47,379 nucleotides of DNA, from NCBI GenBank assembly GCA_026981655.1, contig JALSIJ010000219.1, positions 1 through 47,379 of the forward strand. The letters run 5' to 3'. Of the stretch, positions 1-8,296 are shown piece by piece. The notes under the pieces were generated by a model. It was not told the origin of the DNA, ran no database searches, and saw nothing but the letters and a program-made list of their open reading frames with translations. Positions within the stretch are counted from its first letter, which is position 1; every line of letters begins with the position of its first letter. Both the position numbers and the translations under genes were made by a program. The stretch is from Rhizobiaceae bacterium. GTDB lineage: Bacteria; Pseudomonadota; Alphaproteobacteria; Rhizobiales; Rhizobiaceae.

Positions 1-1
1 C

Positions 2-292
2 AATGCGGTTTATGTGGCCTATAAGGCTGCAATGAATTCAGCCAAAGAACACGGCTCATTGCCGCCGCCAAAACACATTATGAATGCGCCAACAAAACTT
101 ATGAAGTCGGAAGGTTACGGTGAAGGTTATGAGTATGATCATAATGCGCCGGGTGGATTTTCTGGTCAGGACTATTTTCCTGAAAGCATGGGTCGCCAAA
201 GCTATTACCAACCGGTCGAGCGGGGATTTGAACGGGACATAAGCAAGCGAATGCAGTATTGGGCCAAATTGCGAAAAGAGCGCAAGCCTTAA
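2..292 (+). CDS. rarA: Replication-associated recombination protein A, C-terminal end (partial)
   Basis: The reading frame is open from the left edge, so only the last 96 codons are present and the start lies outside the window. The visible part matches the C-terminal end of RarA/MgsA AAA+ ATPases: a PPKHI-NAPTKLMK segment, a GYGEGYEYDH stretch, the YFPE motif, and a Y-P-ERGFER segment before a basic tail. RarA is a clamp-loader-like ATPase acting at stalled replication forks. The ATPase core (Walker motifs) is not in the window and cannot be judged. The next gene starts about 100 bases on and has its own regulatory site, so it is probably a separate transcription unit. Confidence 0.9.
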   Translation, partial: NAVYVAYKAAMNSAKEHGSLPPPKHIMNAPTKLMKSEGYGEGYEYDHNAPGGFSGQDYFPESMGRQSYYQPVERGFERDISKRMQYWAKLRKERKP

Positions 293-327
293 GGCAAGCG
301 TGTCCGTCTTTGTCGGGTACTCTAGGA

Positions 328-341
328 TTGATCCCAATCAA
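328..341. promoter_or_regulatory. FNR/FixK-type operator (anaerobox)
   Basis: TTGAT-CCCA-ATCAA is a perfect dyad matching the FNR/FnrL/FixK consensus TTGAT-N4-ATCAA. A -10-like TAGTAT lies at 363-368. A transcript starting near 375 would put the dyad centre about 41 bases upstream, the usual position for activation by FNR-family proteins. The first downstream start codon is at 393, and the second gene resembles the haem enzyme HemG. The motif is seen directly; the promoter and the sign of regulation are inferred. Confidence 0.7.
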
Positions 342-392
342 TATTCTTTTGTGTGTGCGAGATAGTATCGTGTTCTGCAAAGGAGATTGATT

Positions 393-695
393 ATGAGGCG
401 CAAAAACAACCACTCACTCAAATTGTTAACATCCATTTTATTTGGAGTATTGGCAGTTTCAGCAGCCTATTCGCAATCAACAGATCCTGCGTGGCTGGAT
501 GGATTGAGCCATCAACTGGCTGCTGAAAACCAGTGCCGGGTAGATTATTATATCAATATCAGCGAGGGGAGACTAGGAGGACTGAATACCTATGAAGCCC
601 GTGCCCAATGCCGCGATGGACGCCAATTTGATGCCAGTAAAACCGAGCCGGATGAGAAATTTGTTATACGCCCGTGCGGGACGGTTGTCTGCTGA
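393..695 (+). CDS. Small exported four-cysteine protein, unknown function
   Basis: I do not recognise a family. The 100-residue product has a basic N-terminus followed by a hydrophobic stretch (about residues 9-25) ending near a Ser-Ala-Ala-Tyr-Ser-Gln region, typical of a Sec signal peptide. The mature part of roughly 75 residues contains four cysteines, enough for two disulphides in the periplasm. ATG 393 is chosen because AGGAG at 381-385 sits 7 bases upstream; a TTG two codons earlier is too close to that site. It lies just downstream of a perfect FNR/FixK box and 22 bases before the HemG-like gene, so the two are probably co-transcribed under low oxygen. Confidence 0.75.
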   Translation: MRRKNNHSLKLLTSILFGVLAVSAAYSQSTDPAWLDGLSHQLAAENQCRVDYYINISEGRLGGLNTYEARAQCRDGRQFDASKTEPDEKFVIRPCGTVVC

Positions 696-717
696 GTGTA
701 ACGCGGGATGATGGGTA

Positions 718-1248
718 ATGAAGATACTTGTTCTGTATTCGACGCTTGAGGGACAAACCCATAAGATAGCGCACGAGATTTCGTCTTATCTGCAACAAAG
801 TGGCCATTTGGTTACTTGCCTCGCAAGTAAGGAGTTGCCACGAATTAATTTTTTGGATTTTTCTGCGATCATAATCGCAGCACCAATTCATATGGGGCGA
901 TTTCCAAAACCACTGTCTCGTGTTGTGAAAGATCATTCCAGTGAGCTTGCCCAAGTTTCAACAGCATTGATTTCAGTATCGTTGGCGGCGGCATCCAAAG
1001 ACCCCGCGGTAATTCCGGGTATTGAGGGATGGGGCCAAAAGTTTTTTGACGAAACCGGTTGGGTGCCTTCAATGGTCCACAATGCCGCCGGAGCACTTCG
1101 CTTTTCCAAATACAATTTTATCAAGAAATGGGTATTAAAAAAGATTGTTGAGAAAGAAACCGGGCCGCTGGATACATCTAAAGATTATGAGTTTACTGAT
1201 TGGTCGGCGTTGTTTTCGTTTATAGACCAGTTTGTCAACAGGTCCTAG
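718..1248 (+). CDS. hemG: Flavodoxin-domain protein, HemG-type protoporphyrinogen IX dehydrogenase
   Basis: At 176 residues it is close to E. coli HemG (181). It starts with the flavodoxin FMN-binding loop (YSTLEGQTHKIA, residues 7-18). It then keeps the HemG pattern: an IIIAAPIHMGRFPK segment, a SVSLAA stretch, a long insert, AGALRFSKYNF and a C-terminal YEFTDW. HemG oxidises protoporphyrinogen IX to protoporphyrin IX with electrons passed to quinone, allowing haem synthesis with little oxygen. Its place second behind an FNR/FixK box fits that role. It could instead be another flavodoxin-like oxidoreductase, but the conserved C-terminal half makes HemG the best call. Confidence 0.8.
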   Translation: MKILVLYSTLEGQTHKIAHEISSYLQQSGHLVTCLASKELPRINFLDFSAIIIAAPIHMGRFPKPLSRVVKDHSSELAQVSTALISVSLAAASKDPAVIPGIEGWGQKFFDETGWVPSMVHNAAGALRFSKYNFIKKWVLKKIVEKETGPLDTSKDYEFTDWSALFSFIDQFVNRS

Positions 1249-1355
1249 GGCGCGTTAATTTAATGATGACTTTTGAGTGCAGCTGGTTTATCTGACATAT
1301 GAATGCGGTTTATTGAATGTGTCACTATACCGATAGCGCGCATTGCCTTTGTCCG

Positions 1356-1460
1356 CTAGAGCACTTTCCGAAAAGTGGTGGCCGGTTTTCGGATAAGAAG
1401 TGCGTAGAAACAAATAGTTAGAGCGTTGGAGCGATTCAGATAACCGCGAAAGCGTTCTAG
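1356..1460. repeat. Degenerate Rhizobiales-type palindromic intergenic repeat
   Basis: The gene-free stretch 1249-1490 contains a TCCGAAAA (1367-1374) / TTTTCGGA (1386-1393) inverted pair. It is followed by a TTAGAGCGTT...AAGCGTTCTAG arrangement (about 1419-1460). This resembles from memory the short palindromic repeat scattered between genes in many Hyphomicrobiales, built from CTAGAGC ends and a CCGAAAA...TTTTCGG stem. The outer arms are imperfect, so this copy looks decayed. It may form a hairpin in the transcript or end transcription from the HemG-like gene. Confidence 0.5.
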
Positions 1461-1490
1461 CGAGCTGGCTGAAATTTTTGGAGCATTATA

Positions 1491-1709
1491 ATGATGAGTT
1501 TAATTGACCGGATACCTTTGATGTATCTTGTGCTGATTACGATATTTTTGGGGCTTGCGCCGTTTTTCCCCGAGCCGCATTTATGGGAGAAATTGAAAAT
1601 GCTGGTGGCTGGAACTCTGGTTAAACCGATCGATATATTTGACCTGCTCTGGCATAGTTGGCCGATTGCTATATTGTTGATTAAGCTTTATCGAATGAAT
1701 GCGGCTTAA
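1491..1709 (+). CDS. Small conserved two-helix membrane protein
   Basis: This 72-residue protein has two hydrophobic segments (about residues 9-25 and 52-66) around a conserved PEPHLWEKLKML-GTL-PIDIFDLLWH core. From memory, small proteins of this type are widespread in proteobacteria and often carry the unhelpful label 'RND transporter', although they are far too short to be one. No function is known to me. ATG 1491 has GGAG at 1480-1483, 7 bases upstream; an in-frame ATG three bases later is also possible. The stop is 15 bases before crcB, so the two are likely co-transcribed. Confidence 0.75.
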   Translation: MMSLIDRIPLMYLVLITIFLGLAPFFPEPHLWEKLKMLVAGTLVKPIDIFDLLWHSWPIAILLIKLYRMNAA

Positions 1710-1724
1710 CAAAAACCAGCTCAC

Positions 1725-2102
1725 ATGACACATTTTTTCGTAATATTTCTTGGTGGTGGTCTTGGTGCCGGCCTGAGACATCTGACCGGGCTGGCCGCAT
1801 TGCGGCTGTTTGGTCCAGGCTTTCCCTGGGGTACATTTATCGTGAATGTGGTCGGCTCACTGATTATGGGTATTTTTATTGCGCTTTTGGGGCGCAAAAT
1901 TCAGGCAACAAATGAACTGCGGTTGTTGGTTGCTACCGGCTTTTTAGGCGGTTTTACAACCTTTTCTGCATTCTCTTTAGATGTTGTTGTAATGTGGGAG
2001 CGCGGAGCCAATACGACTGCTTTCATTTATGTGGTGGCAAGTGTATTGCTTTCGCTCCTCGCGGTATTTGCCGGCCTTTGGCTGGTCCGCTCGATCACCT
2101 GA
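1725..2102 (+). CDS. crcB: Fluoride ion channel CrcB/Fluc
   Basis: The 125-residue product has four hydrophobic helices in the CrcB/Fluc pattern. Visible motifs are GGGLGAGLRH near residue 10, GTFIVNVVGSL-MG near residue 37, and the pore signature GFLGGFTTFSAFSLD near residue 70. The phenylalanine and serine/threonine residues of that signature line the fluoride path in characterised homologues. Fluc proteins work as dual-topology dimers in the inner membrane and export fluoride. No fluoride riboswitch is recognisable upstream. The rluC-type gene begins 20 bases after the stop, a pairing common in alphaproteobacteria. Confidence 0.93.
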   Translation: MTHFFVIFLGGGLGAGLRHLTGLAALRLFGPGFPWGTFIVNVVGSLIMGIFIALLGRKIQATNELRLLVATGFLGGFTTFSAFSLDVVVMWERGANTTAFIYVVASVLLSLLAVFAGLWLVRSIT

Positions 2103-2122
2103 AACCGAAAAGTTCAAGATAC

Positions 2123-3112
2123 ATGGCAGGCGTAGTAAACAAAACGGTTGATGATGATGAAGCTGCCATGCGGCTTGATCGCTGGTTCAAGCAACACTAT
2201 CCCGGACTTGGGTTTGGGCGATTGCAGAAATTGTTGCGCTCCGGACAGATCAGGATTGATGGTGGTCGGGTAAAATCGGATACCCGTGTTCAGCCGGGGC
2301 AAACGGTTCGCATTCCACCCAATATTGATGAGGGCAGGGAGCATCGCCCGCTGACAGCCAACACGATACGCGACCGCCATGATTTTGATGTGTTGAATGA
2401 TATGATCCTCTATCAGGATAAAAAGGTTATTGCTTTCAACAAACCAGCCGGGCTTGCGGTGCAGGGAGGTTCTGGCATTAATCGTAGCGTTGATTCGATG
2501 CTTGAATCATTTCGCGATTTGAAAGGGCAAAAGCCGCGTTTGGTGCACCGGTTGGACCGGGATACTTCTGGTGTGTTGATGGTTGCGCGTACCCGGGCTG
2601 CGGCCGCAAACCTAACCAAGAGTTTTCGCCATCGCAATACGCAAAAAACTTATTGGGCATTGGTGTTTGGCGTGCCGAAAAAACGTGAGGGGCGCATCTC
2701 CACTTATCTGGTTAAAGAGCCTACGCCTGATGGCGACCGGATGCGGATTGCAAAGCACGGCGAACGCCACGCAGACCACGCGGTTACAGACTACCGGGTC
2801 ATTGACCCCAATCCGCGCCGGGTCAGCTGGGTGGAATTTCAGCCGGTAACCGGGCGCACCCACCAATTGCGCATTCATGCCCAGTCAATTGGACATCCGA
2901 TAATTGGCGATCCGAAATATTTTGATATTGATAATTGGGATGCGCCGGGCGGCATTCAAAAGAAGCTGCATCTGCATGCCAGAAACATCAAGATACCGCA
3001 TCCTGACGGCGGCATGATTGATGTAACAGCGAGCCTGCCACAGCATATGCAGCAAAGCTGGAACCTTTTGGGTTTTGAAGAGGCGGATGGTATTCGCGAT
3101 GAGGATGAATAG
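2123..3112 (+). CDS. rluC: RluA-family 23S rRNA pseudouridine synthase (RluC/RluD-like)
   Basis: The 329-residue protein has an N-terminal S4 RNA-binding domain (about residues 16-65, MRLDRWFKQHYPGLGF...VRIPP) and a RluA-type catalytic domain. The catalytic aspartate is D145 in HRLDRDTSG. A later GRTHQLRIHA motif (near residues 248-257) is also typical. It isomerises specific uridines of 23S rRNA to pseudouridine. RluC and RluD cannot be separated by eye, so the symbol is tentative. The frame stays open upstream into crcB, but ATG 2123 gives the N-terminus (MAGVVNKTVDDDEAAMRLDR) I expect for alphaproteobacterial homologues and avoids overlap. The gene converges with the cyclase, 28 bases away. 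Confidence 0.88.
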   Translation: MAGVVNKTVDDDEAAMRLDRWFKQHYPGLGFGRLQKLLRSGQIRIDGGRVKSDTRVQPGQTVRIPPNIDEGREHRPLTANTIRDRHDFDVLNDMILYQDKKVIAFNKPAGLAVQGGSGINRSVDSMLESFRDLKGQKPRLVHRLDRDTSGVLMVARTRAAAANLTKSFRHRNTQKTYWALVFGVPKKREGRISTYLVKEPTPDGDRMRIAKHGERHADHAVTDYRVIDPNPRRVSWVEFQPVTGRTHQLRIHAQSIGHPIIGDPKYFDIDNWDAPGGIQKKLHLHARNIKIPHPDGGMIDVTASLPQHMQQSWNLLGFEEADGIRDEDE

Positions 3113-3140
3113 GAATTTCCCAGCGCGTGCTCGGTAGAAA

Positions 3141-4043
3141 TTACGCTATTGAGGTTACTTTGAATTGAATAATTTCAGCTTTTCTTGAGCTGGTTGAAAG
3201 GGTTGGAGAAATTGTGCCGGAGCCGATAAGCAATACAGTTTCACGCAGTGCCGGTAGTTCTGGGTTTTTTCCCATCGTTATATAGGTGCCGCCAGAACTG
3301 CGGTCGACCAGTTGGGCTTTGTTACGCATTACGGAAATTGTTGCGTGTTGACGCGAAACCCAAGGTTGGGCAACAACCAGATCATTTTCATCAGACCGGC
3401 CAATGGTCACGCTGGATGATTCTGAACTTGAATAAACCTGGCCCTTATAGGTGAGTTCAACAATTACCTCAGGTTCAACACCTGATCCTATGTCACCACT
3501 TACAAATGTCAGGACGCCGACTTCTGTATGTTGTGATGTGGATTCCGCCTGCATTGAATAAACCCGAATAGCCTCGTCTTTTCCCTTGAATTTTATATCG
3601 TCGAGAACTCTCAAACTGCCCTGTTGGGGTTTACTTAATTGATCAACAAACAACTGACTGAGCAAGACTTCGCCGGGATTGGCAAGTGATGCCAAACGGG
3701 CGCAGACATTGACACAATCGCCATAAATATCGTCTTCAGTTTTGATTATTTCACCGTGGTGCAGGCCGGCATGAATTGTGAGGTTACTGCGCTGGTTCTT
3801 TGTCAGAATTGCGCGTGCGGCGTTTATTGCGCCAAGTGGTTCTTTAAATGTGCAAAGAACATCGTCGCCTTTCGAGTGGATAAAATTGCCACCTTCGCTG
3901 CTTACGATCCGCCGAATTTGACCGAGGTAATTTTGAATTTGAGCCAGTGCTTCGGAGTTGCTGGTTTTGTCATACAATGAAGTGCTGCCCGTTACATCTG
4001 CGAGCAGAATTGACACTTCACGTTTTTCTTCCCAAATACTCAT
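3141..4043 (-). CDS. Class III nucleotide cyclase with C-terminal FHA domain
   Basis: Residues 1-170 form a class III cyclase homology domain. Metal-binding aspartates D16 (LLADVTGST) and D60 (SKGDDVLCTF) are present, as are transition-state residues N112 and R116 in GDCVNVCARL, with a candidate adenine-specifying aspartate just before (DDIYGD, D104/D105). The lysine normally three residues before the GD glycine is histidine here (H56), so substrate choice is uncertain. Residues about 195-300 form a forkhead-associated domain (TIGRSDENDL, SRQHA), which binds phosphothreonine and links cyclases to Ser/Thr kinase signalling. There are no transmembrane segments, so it should be cytosolic. Its best label is adenylate cyclase, with activity unproven. 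Confidence 0.85.
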   Translation of the reverse strand: MSIWEEKREVSILLADVTGSTSLYDKTSNSEALAQIQNYLGQIRRIVSSEGGNFIHSKGDDVLCTFKEPLGAINAARAILTKNQRSNLTIHAGLHHGEIIKTEDDIYGDCVNVCARLASLANPGEVLLSQLFVDQLSKPQQGSLRVLDDIKFKGKDEAIRVYSMQAESTSQHTEVGVLTFVSGDIGSGVEPEVIVELTYKGQVYSSSESSSVTIGRSDENDLVVAQPWVSRQHATISVMRNKAQLVDRSSGGTYITMGKNPELPALRETVLLIGSGTISPTLSTSSRKAEIIQFKVTSIA

Positions 4044-4435
4044 TGTTTAGTTTAATATATCCAGAATTACAAAGTACAGAAAACCCAGTAATAAGCGTAG
4101 CTTAATAACAAGGTCAGGTCATCAGTCGAATTTGAGATTGCAGGCTGTTCCCCCCAAACATACCGATTGATCTGCAACAAATTGATTGTGTCGTGTTATC
4201 TTGGTTTTGGCAAGTGACAGAACTCACTATCTGTTTGCCCAGATATGGCCTTTGATTATTGGCTCTCGAGCACTTGATCGTCACAAAACTCAATAATTGC
4301 TTAATAATTGTGACAGATTGAGTATTATTGGCATTGCAAGAGCTGTTTGGATTGACAGCCGGGTTTTGAAGCCTACATTGCAACAAATTCAAATTTTAGC
4401 ATATGCTAATTTGCTATGACCAATTGAGGGAAGAT
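4044..4435. other. Gene-free divergent promoter region (cyclase / apbC)
   Basis: About 390 bases separate the divergent cyclase and apbC genes. An open frame on the minus strand (4114-4392) resembles no protein I know and has no convincing ribosome site, so I do not call it. The stretch is AT-rich and should hold both promoters. I see no FNR box, riboswitch or terminator in it. Confidence 0.6.
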
Positions 4436-5578
4436 ATGGCTAATTTAACACAAGAACAAGTTCTGGAAGCACTGAAGTCAGTAAAATTGCCAGATGGGCA
4501 GGATATTGTCAGCGCAGGCATGGTGTCTGAGATTTTCATCGATAAGGATAAGGCAATTTTCTCGATGAATGTTGCGGCAGATCAGGCTGAAGTTCTTGAG
4601 CCAGTGCGAAAAGCCGCTCAAGTTGCGGTTTCAAACCTTCCAAATGCCACGGGTGCGATGGTGGCCCTTACGGCTGAGCGAAAAGCCGGCTCGGCTCCAG
4701 CCACGCCACCACCGGCAGCGCAACCTGCGAAAAAGCCGCCGCGGGCAAAAGCTCCAGCGCCAAAGGGGCCTGTCGTTCCTGGTATTGATAATATAATTGC
4801 AGTTGCATCCGGTAAAGGTGGTGTTGGCAAATCAACCACTGCGGTCAATCTTGCTTTGGCCTTTAAAGAAATGGGCTTGAAGGTTGGTATTCTCGACGCG
4901 GATGTTTACGGACCCTCGTTGCAGCGCTTGCTGGGTTTAACCGGCAATCCAGAGACTGATGGCAAGAACAAGCTCATGCCAATGGAAGCGTTTGGTGTTA
5001 AAGCCATGTCGATGGGCTTTCTGGTGGAAGAAGGTACGGCCATGATTTGGCGCGGCCCGATGGTTCAGCAGGCTTTGATGCAAATGATCCGCGAAGTTGA
5101 ATGGGGCCCGCTGGATGTTTTGGTTGTCGATATGCCACCTGGAACGGGTGATGCACAATTGACTATGGCACAGCAGGTTCCATTGGCAGGGGCAATTATT
5201 GTTTCCACGCCACAGGACCTTTCGCTCATTGATGCCAGAAAAGGCCTGGCCATGTTCAAACAGGTCAGCGTTCCTATTTTGGGCATCGTCGAGAATATGA
5301 GTTATTTCCTTTGCCCGTCTTGTGGAGAACGCTCCGAAATTTTTGGTCATGGTGGCGCTAAAGATGAGGCCGGTAAAATTAATGTGCCGTTCCTTGGGGC
5401 TGTTCCGCTCCATATAGATATTCGCACAACCAGTGATGCGGGAACACCGTTGGTTGCCAGTGCACCGGATGGCGTGCATGCACAAACTTACCGTGAGATT
5501 GCTAAAAATACATGGGACGAGCTTGAGAAAATCAAGGCAAAAGAGCTTGCAAGTGGTCCAAAGATTGTAATTGAATAG
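4436..5578 (+). CDS. apbC: Iron-sulfur cluster carrier protein ApbC/Mrp
   Basis: The 380-residue protein has an N-terminal MIP18/DUF59 domain (about residues 1-85), a Pro/Ala/Lys-rich linker (about 85-115) and a Mrp/NBP35 ATPase domain. The deviant Walker A is GKGGVGKST at residues 126-134. The cluster-binding CxxC is C293-P-S-C296. Dimers bridge a 4Fe-4S cluster and pass it to target proteins in an ATP-dependent way. Such clients are plentiful here (fumarase and several Nuo subunits), although this is a general housekeeping link. ATG 4436 is chosen because a GAGGGAAG purine tract lies just upstream; a start 33 bases earlier in the same frame has no such site. Confidence 0.93.
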   Translation: MANLTQEQVLEALKSVKLPDGQDIVSAGMVSEIFIDKDKAIFSMNVAADQAEVLEPVRKAAQVAVSNLPNATGAMVALTAERKAGSAPATPPPAAQPAKKPPRAKAPAPKGPVVPGIDNIIAVASGKGGVGKSTTAVNLALAFKEMGLKVGILDADVYGPSLQRLLGLTGNPETDGKNKLMPMEAFGVKAMSMGFLVEEGTAMIWRGPMVQQALMQMIREVEWGPLDVLVVDMPPGTGDAQLTMAQQVPLAGAIIVSTPQDLSLIDARKGLAMFKQVSVPILGIVENMSYFLCPSCGERSEIFGHGGAKDEAGKINVPFLGAVPLHIDIRTTSDAGTPLVASAPDGVHAQTYREIAKNTWDELEKIKAKELASGPKIVIE

Positions 5579-5628
5579 GTTGGAATGCTCGGATAATCAT
5601 TTCGACCAGTAGATCTCAATACGAGATA

Positions 5629-5663
5629 AAAAAGCCATTGTGAGTAATTCACAATGGCTTTTT
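5629..5663. terminator. Strong bidirectional rho-independent terminator
   Basis: A perfect 15-bp stem (AAAAAGCCATTGTGA at 5629-5643 with its complement at 5649-5663) closes a 5-base loop. A-runs flank one side and T-runs the other. It sits between the convergent apbC (+) and L,D-transpeptidase (-) genes and can stop transcription from both. Confidence 0.93.
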
Positions 5664-5684
5664 GGTTTTGTCGATAGTTTTAGT

Positions 5685-6308
5685 TTATTGAAGAACAACG
5701 ATTTTTGCACCAATTTTGGCGCGGTTGTAAAGGTCGGTAACGTCTTCATTTGCAAGGCGAATACAGCCAGAAGACATGGATTGACCAATTGTCCAGGGTT
5801 GGTTTGTCCCATGAATTCTATAAATTGTTGATCCAATATACAGCGCTCTTGCACCCAGTGGGTTGTTTGGTCCGCCTGGCATATATGCGGGCAATTTAAT
5901 GCCTTTTTTGGCTTCGCGCCGGATCATGACTTTTGGTGGTGTCCAGCCTGGCCATTCGGCTTTGCGGCTAAGCTTATGCTTGCCCTTCCAGGTAAAGCCA
6001 TCGCGGCCCACGCCGATGCCATATCGAATGGCCCGATTGTTTTCCAAAACGTAATACAGGCGATGTTCTGATGTTTTTACAACAATGGTGCCCGGCGCAT
6101 ATTTTTCATTAAACCGGACTTTTTTCCGTGGAATAGGAGATTTATTGGAAACATACCGACGGCCCTTCCAAATCTTCCATTTTCCATCGGCGTAATCATA
6201 ATACCGTTCACCGTAGCTTTTACGTGCCGCAGATGCGTCGTCTGGAATGACTGTAAATCCTGTAAATGCCGCCAGAACTATTGCCATTGAAAATGTTTTC
6301 AGTGTCAT
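5685..6308 (-). CDS. L,D-transpeptidase (YkuD family), exported
   Basis: The 207-residue product has a signal peptide (hydrophobic stretch about 6-20, DDASA-A cleavage site near residue 28) and a YkuD catalytic domain in its C-terminal half. The active-site motif runs from HGTNQPW to SSGCIRL, with catalytic C182 and the upstream histidine and following arginine conserved. These periplasmic enzymes make 3-3 crosslinks in peptidoglycan or anchor outer-membrane proteins to it; which of these applies cannot be read from the sequence. GGGAG about 7 bases before the ATG supports the start. It lies 139 bases downstream of fumA on the same strand and ends at a shared terminator. Confidence 0.92.
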   Translation of the reverse strand: MTLKTFSMAIVLAAFTGFTVIPDDASAARKSYGERYYDYADGKWKIWKGRRYVSNKSPIPRKKVRFNEKYAPGTIVVKTSEHRLYYVLENNRAIRYGIGVGRDGFTWKGKHKLSRKAEWPGWTPPKVMIRREAKKGIKLPAYMPGGPNNPLGARALYIGSTIYRIHGTNQPWTIGQSMSSGCIRLANEDVTDLYNRAKIGAKIVVLQ

Positions 6309-6447
6309 TAAAAACTCCCGATCGTGTTATTTTGGTCGAATCATACCCCTCTACAACGGCTTTTTGCACAATTTTACACGATGATTCAATTGCTTGGTGT
6401 ACAATTCTTCGTCAGATGCTATTTGAAGCGGGCAGTGTTACACAAAA

Positions 6448-8064
6448 TCAACTCAAATTAAGCTCTTTGAAAAAGTCGTTGCCCTTGTCGTCGATGACAA
6501 TAAAGGCTGGAAAATTTTCGACCTCAATCTTCCACACAGCCTCCATCCCCAGTTCGGGATATTCATGTACTTCCACCTTTTTTATACAGTCTTGAGCCAG
6601 TCGTGCAGCGGGCCCACCGATAGACCCCAGGTAAAATCCGCCATGCGCCTTGCAGGCATCGCGAACCTGCCTTGAACGATTTCCCTTGGCCAACATAATG
6701 AGGGATCCTCCAAAGGCTTGAAACTGGTCGACATAGGCGTCCATTCGTCCGGCGGTCGTTGGGCCAAATGAGCCGGAGGCGTAACCGGTTGGGGTTTTAG
6801 CTGGGCCGGCATAATAAACCGGATGGTTTTTCAGGTATTCGGGCATTTCGCCGCCCGATTCCAAAAGCGCCCGAATTTTTGAATGGGCAAGATCTCGAGC
6901 AACAATCACCGTGCCTGAGAGTGAAAGTTGGGTTTTGATCGGGTGTTTCGTCAGTTCTGCCAGTATTTCTTTCATTGGCTGGTTCAGATTTATCTCAACA
7001 ACATTCCCTGAAAGGCTGGCCTCATCAATATCCGGCATATATTTCGATGGGTCGGTTTCAAGCTTTTCCAGGAAAATTCCGTCTTTGGTTATCTTTCCAA
7101 GCGCCTGACGATCAGCAGAACAGGATACACCTATGCCAATTGGCAGGGATGCGCCGTGGCGAGGAAGTCGGACGACCCTTACATCGTGGCAGAAATATTT
7201 GCCGCCAAACTGCGCGCCAACACCGAGAGACTGAGTTAGTTGGTGAATTTCCTTTTCCAGTTCGATGTCTCGAAAGGCGTGGCCGGTTTCCGACCCACTG
7301 GTTGGAAGGTTGTCCAAGTACTTGGTAGAAGTAAGCTTCACTGTCTTGAGGTTTTGCTCCGCAGACATGCCGCCGATAACAATTGCCAAATGATAAGGTG
7401 GGCAAGCGGCGGTGCCGAGTGTCAGGATTTTTTCGTGTAAAAACTCAATTAAACGATCATGGGTGAGTAGTGATGGAGTGCCCTGATATAAAAAAGTTTT
7501 ATTCGCTGAGCCGCCTCCCTTTGCCACAAACAGAAATTTGTATTCGTTTTCGCCATCCGCATAAATATCGATTTGAGCGGGTAGATTGTTTTTGGTATTG
7601 ACCTCCTCAAACATCGTAAGCGGTGCCAATTGAGAATAACGCAGGTTTTTCTTAAAATAGGCATCAAGTACACCTGCGCCAAGGGCAGCCTCGTCTCCGC
7701 CTTCTGTCCATACAAGGCGTCCCTTTTTCCCCATAATGATGGCAGTTCCGGTATCCTGGCACATCGGCAAAACACCGCCAGCAGCAATGTTGGCGTTTTT
7801 GAGTAGATCGAAGGCGACGAACTTATCGTTGTCGGTTGCCTCGCTATCTTCGAGAATTGAGGCAAGCTGTTTTAAATGGGCTGGGCGTAACAAATGGTTG
7901 ATGTCGGAAAACGCGGCCTCAGAAAGCAATTTCAACCCTTGAACATTTACTTTCAACAATGTGTTGCCTTCAAATTGCGCCTCACTAACATAGTCTTTGG
8001 TCAGCAGGCGGTATTCTGTTTGGTCCTTGCTTAAGGGGAATACATCAATATTTTCGTTGTTCAT
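6448..8064 (-). CDS. fumA: Class I fumarate hydratase (iron-sulfur)
   Basis: The 538-residue protein aligns along its length with E. coli FumA/FumB. The three 4Fe-4S cysteines are C102 (PMCQDTGT), C221 (TAACPPYH) and C315 (VSCSADR), with the same spacing as C105, C224 and C318 of E. coli. Further family motifs are [20 protein letters not shown] and, in the C-terminal domain, TTAGRMD and KGNRS. It interconverts fumarate and malate in the TCA cycle and is sensitive to oxygen and iron shortage. It is divergent from the TerB-like gene across about 230 bases. The symbol could equally be fumB by naming convention. Confidence 0.95.
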   Translation of the reverse strand: MNNENIDVFPLSKDQTEYRLLTKDYVSEAQFEGNTLLKVNVQGLKLLSEAAFSDINHLLRPAHLKQLASILEDSEATDNDKFVAFDLLKNANIAAGGVLPMCQDTGTAIIMGKKGRLVWTEGGDEAALGAGVLDAYFKKNLRYSQLAPLTMFEEVNTKNNLPAQIDIYADGENEYKFLFVAKGGGSANKTFLYQGTPSLLTHDRLIEFLHEKILTLGTAACPPYHLAIVIGGMSAEQNLKTVKLTSTKYLDNLPTSGSETGHAFRDIELEKEIHQLTQSLGVGAQFGGKYFCHDVRVVRLPRHGASLPIGIGVSCSADRQALGKITKDGIFLEKLETDPSKYMPDIDEASLSGNVVEINLNQPMKEILAELTKHPIKTQLSLSGTVIVARDLAHSKIRALLESGGEMPEYLKNHPVYYAGPAKTPTGYASGSFGPTTAGRMDAYVDQFQAFGGSLIMLAKGNRSRQVRDACKAHGGFYLGSIGGPAARLAQDCIKKVEVHEYPELGMEAVWKIEVENFPAFIVIDDKGNDFFKELNLS

Positions 8065-8296
8065 TGTATCTTACCGCGCTAAAATTGAAGGTATAAATGA
8101 CATGTATCTCCGAAGTGGAGGGCATTCAAGTAAATTGAATTCCCGTAGAATAGATTTCACAATTGTATTTGTAATTAAAATTCATCAGACCGGATTGTTT
8201 CTCATGTATAATAGGAACACTTCAATTGACTAAGTCTTTTGAGTGTCGTAATTCCCCAAGGGAAGATATTGAAATTGCATCAGCGAGGGCAGTACG

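Noticed and set aside
1460-1490. Fluoride riboswitch ahead of the crcB unit
   Set aside because: The conserved GATGG and CTGATGG blocks of that riboswitch are absent.
1994-2122. N-terminal extension of the pseudouridine synthase into crcB
   Set aside because: The extension is out-of-frame crcB sequence; ATG 2123 gives the homologous N-terminus.
4114-4392. A 92-residue minus-strand frame in the cyclase-apbC gap
   Set aside because: It is Asn/Gln/Ser-rich with no recognisable domain or ribosome site and fits chance in AT-rich intergenic DNA.
8207-8212. Perfect TATAAT hexamer in the fumA/TerB divergent region
   Set aside because: No acceptable -35 element lies at 16-18 bases upstream, so I did not list it as a promoter.
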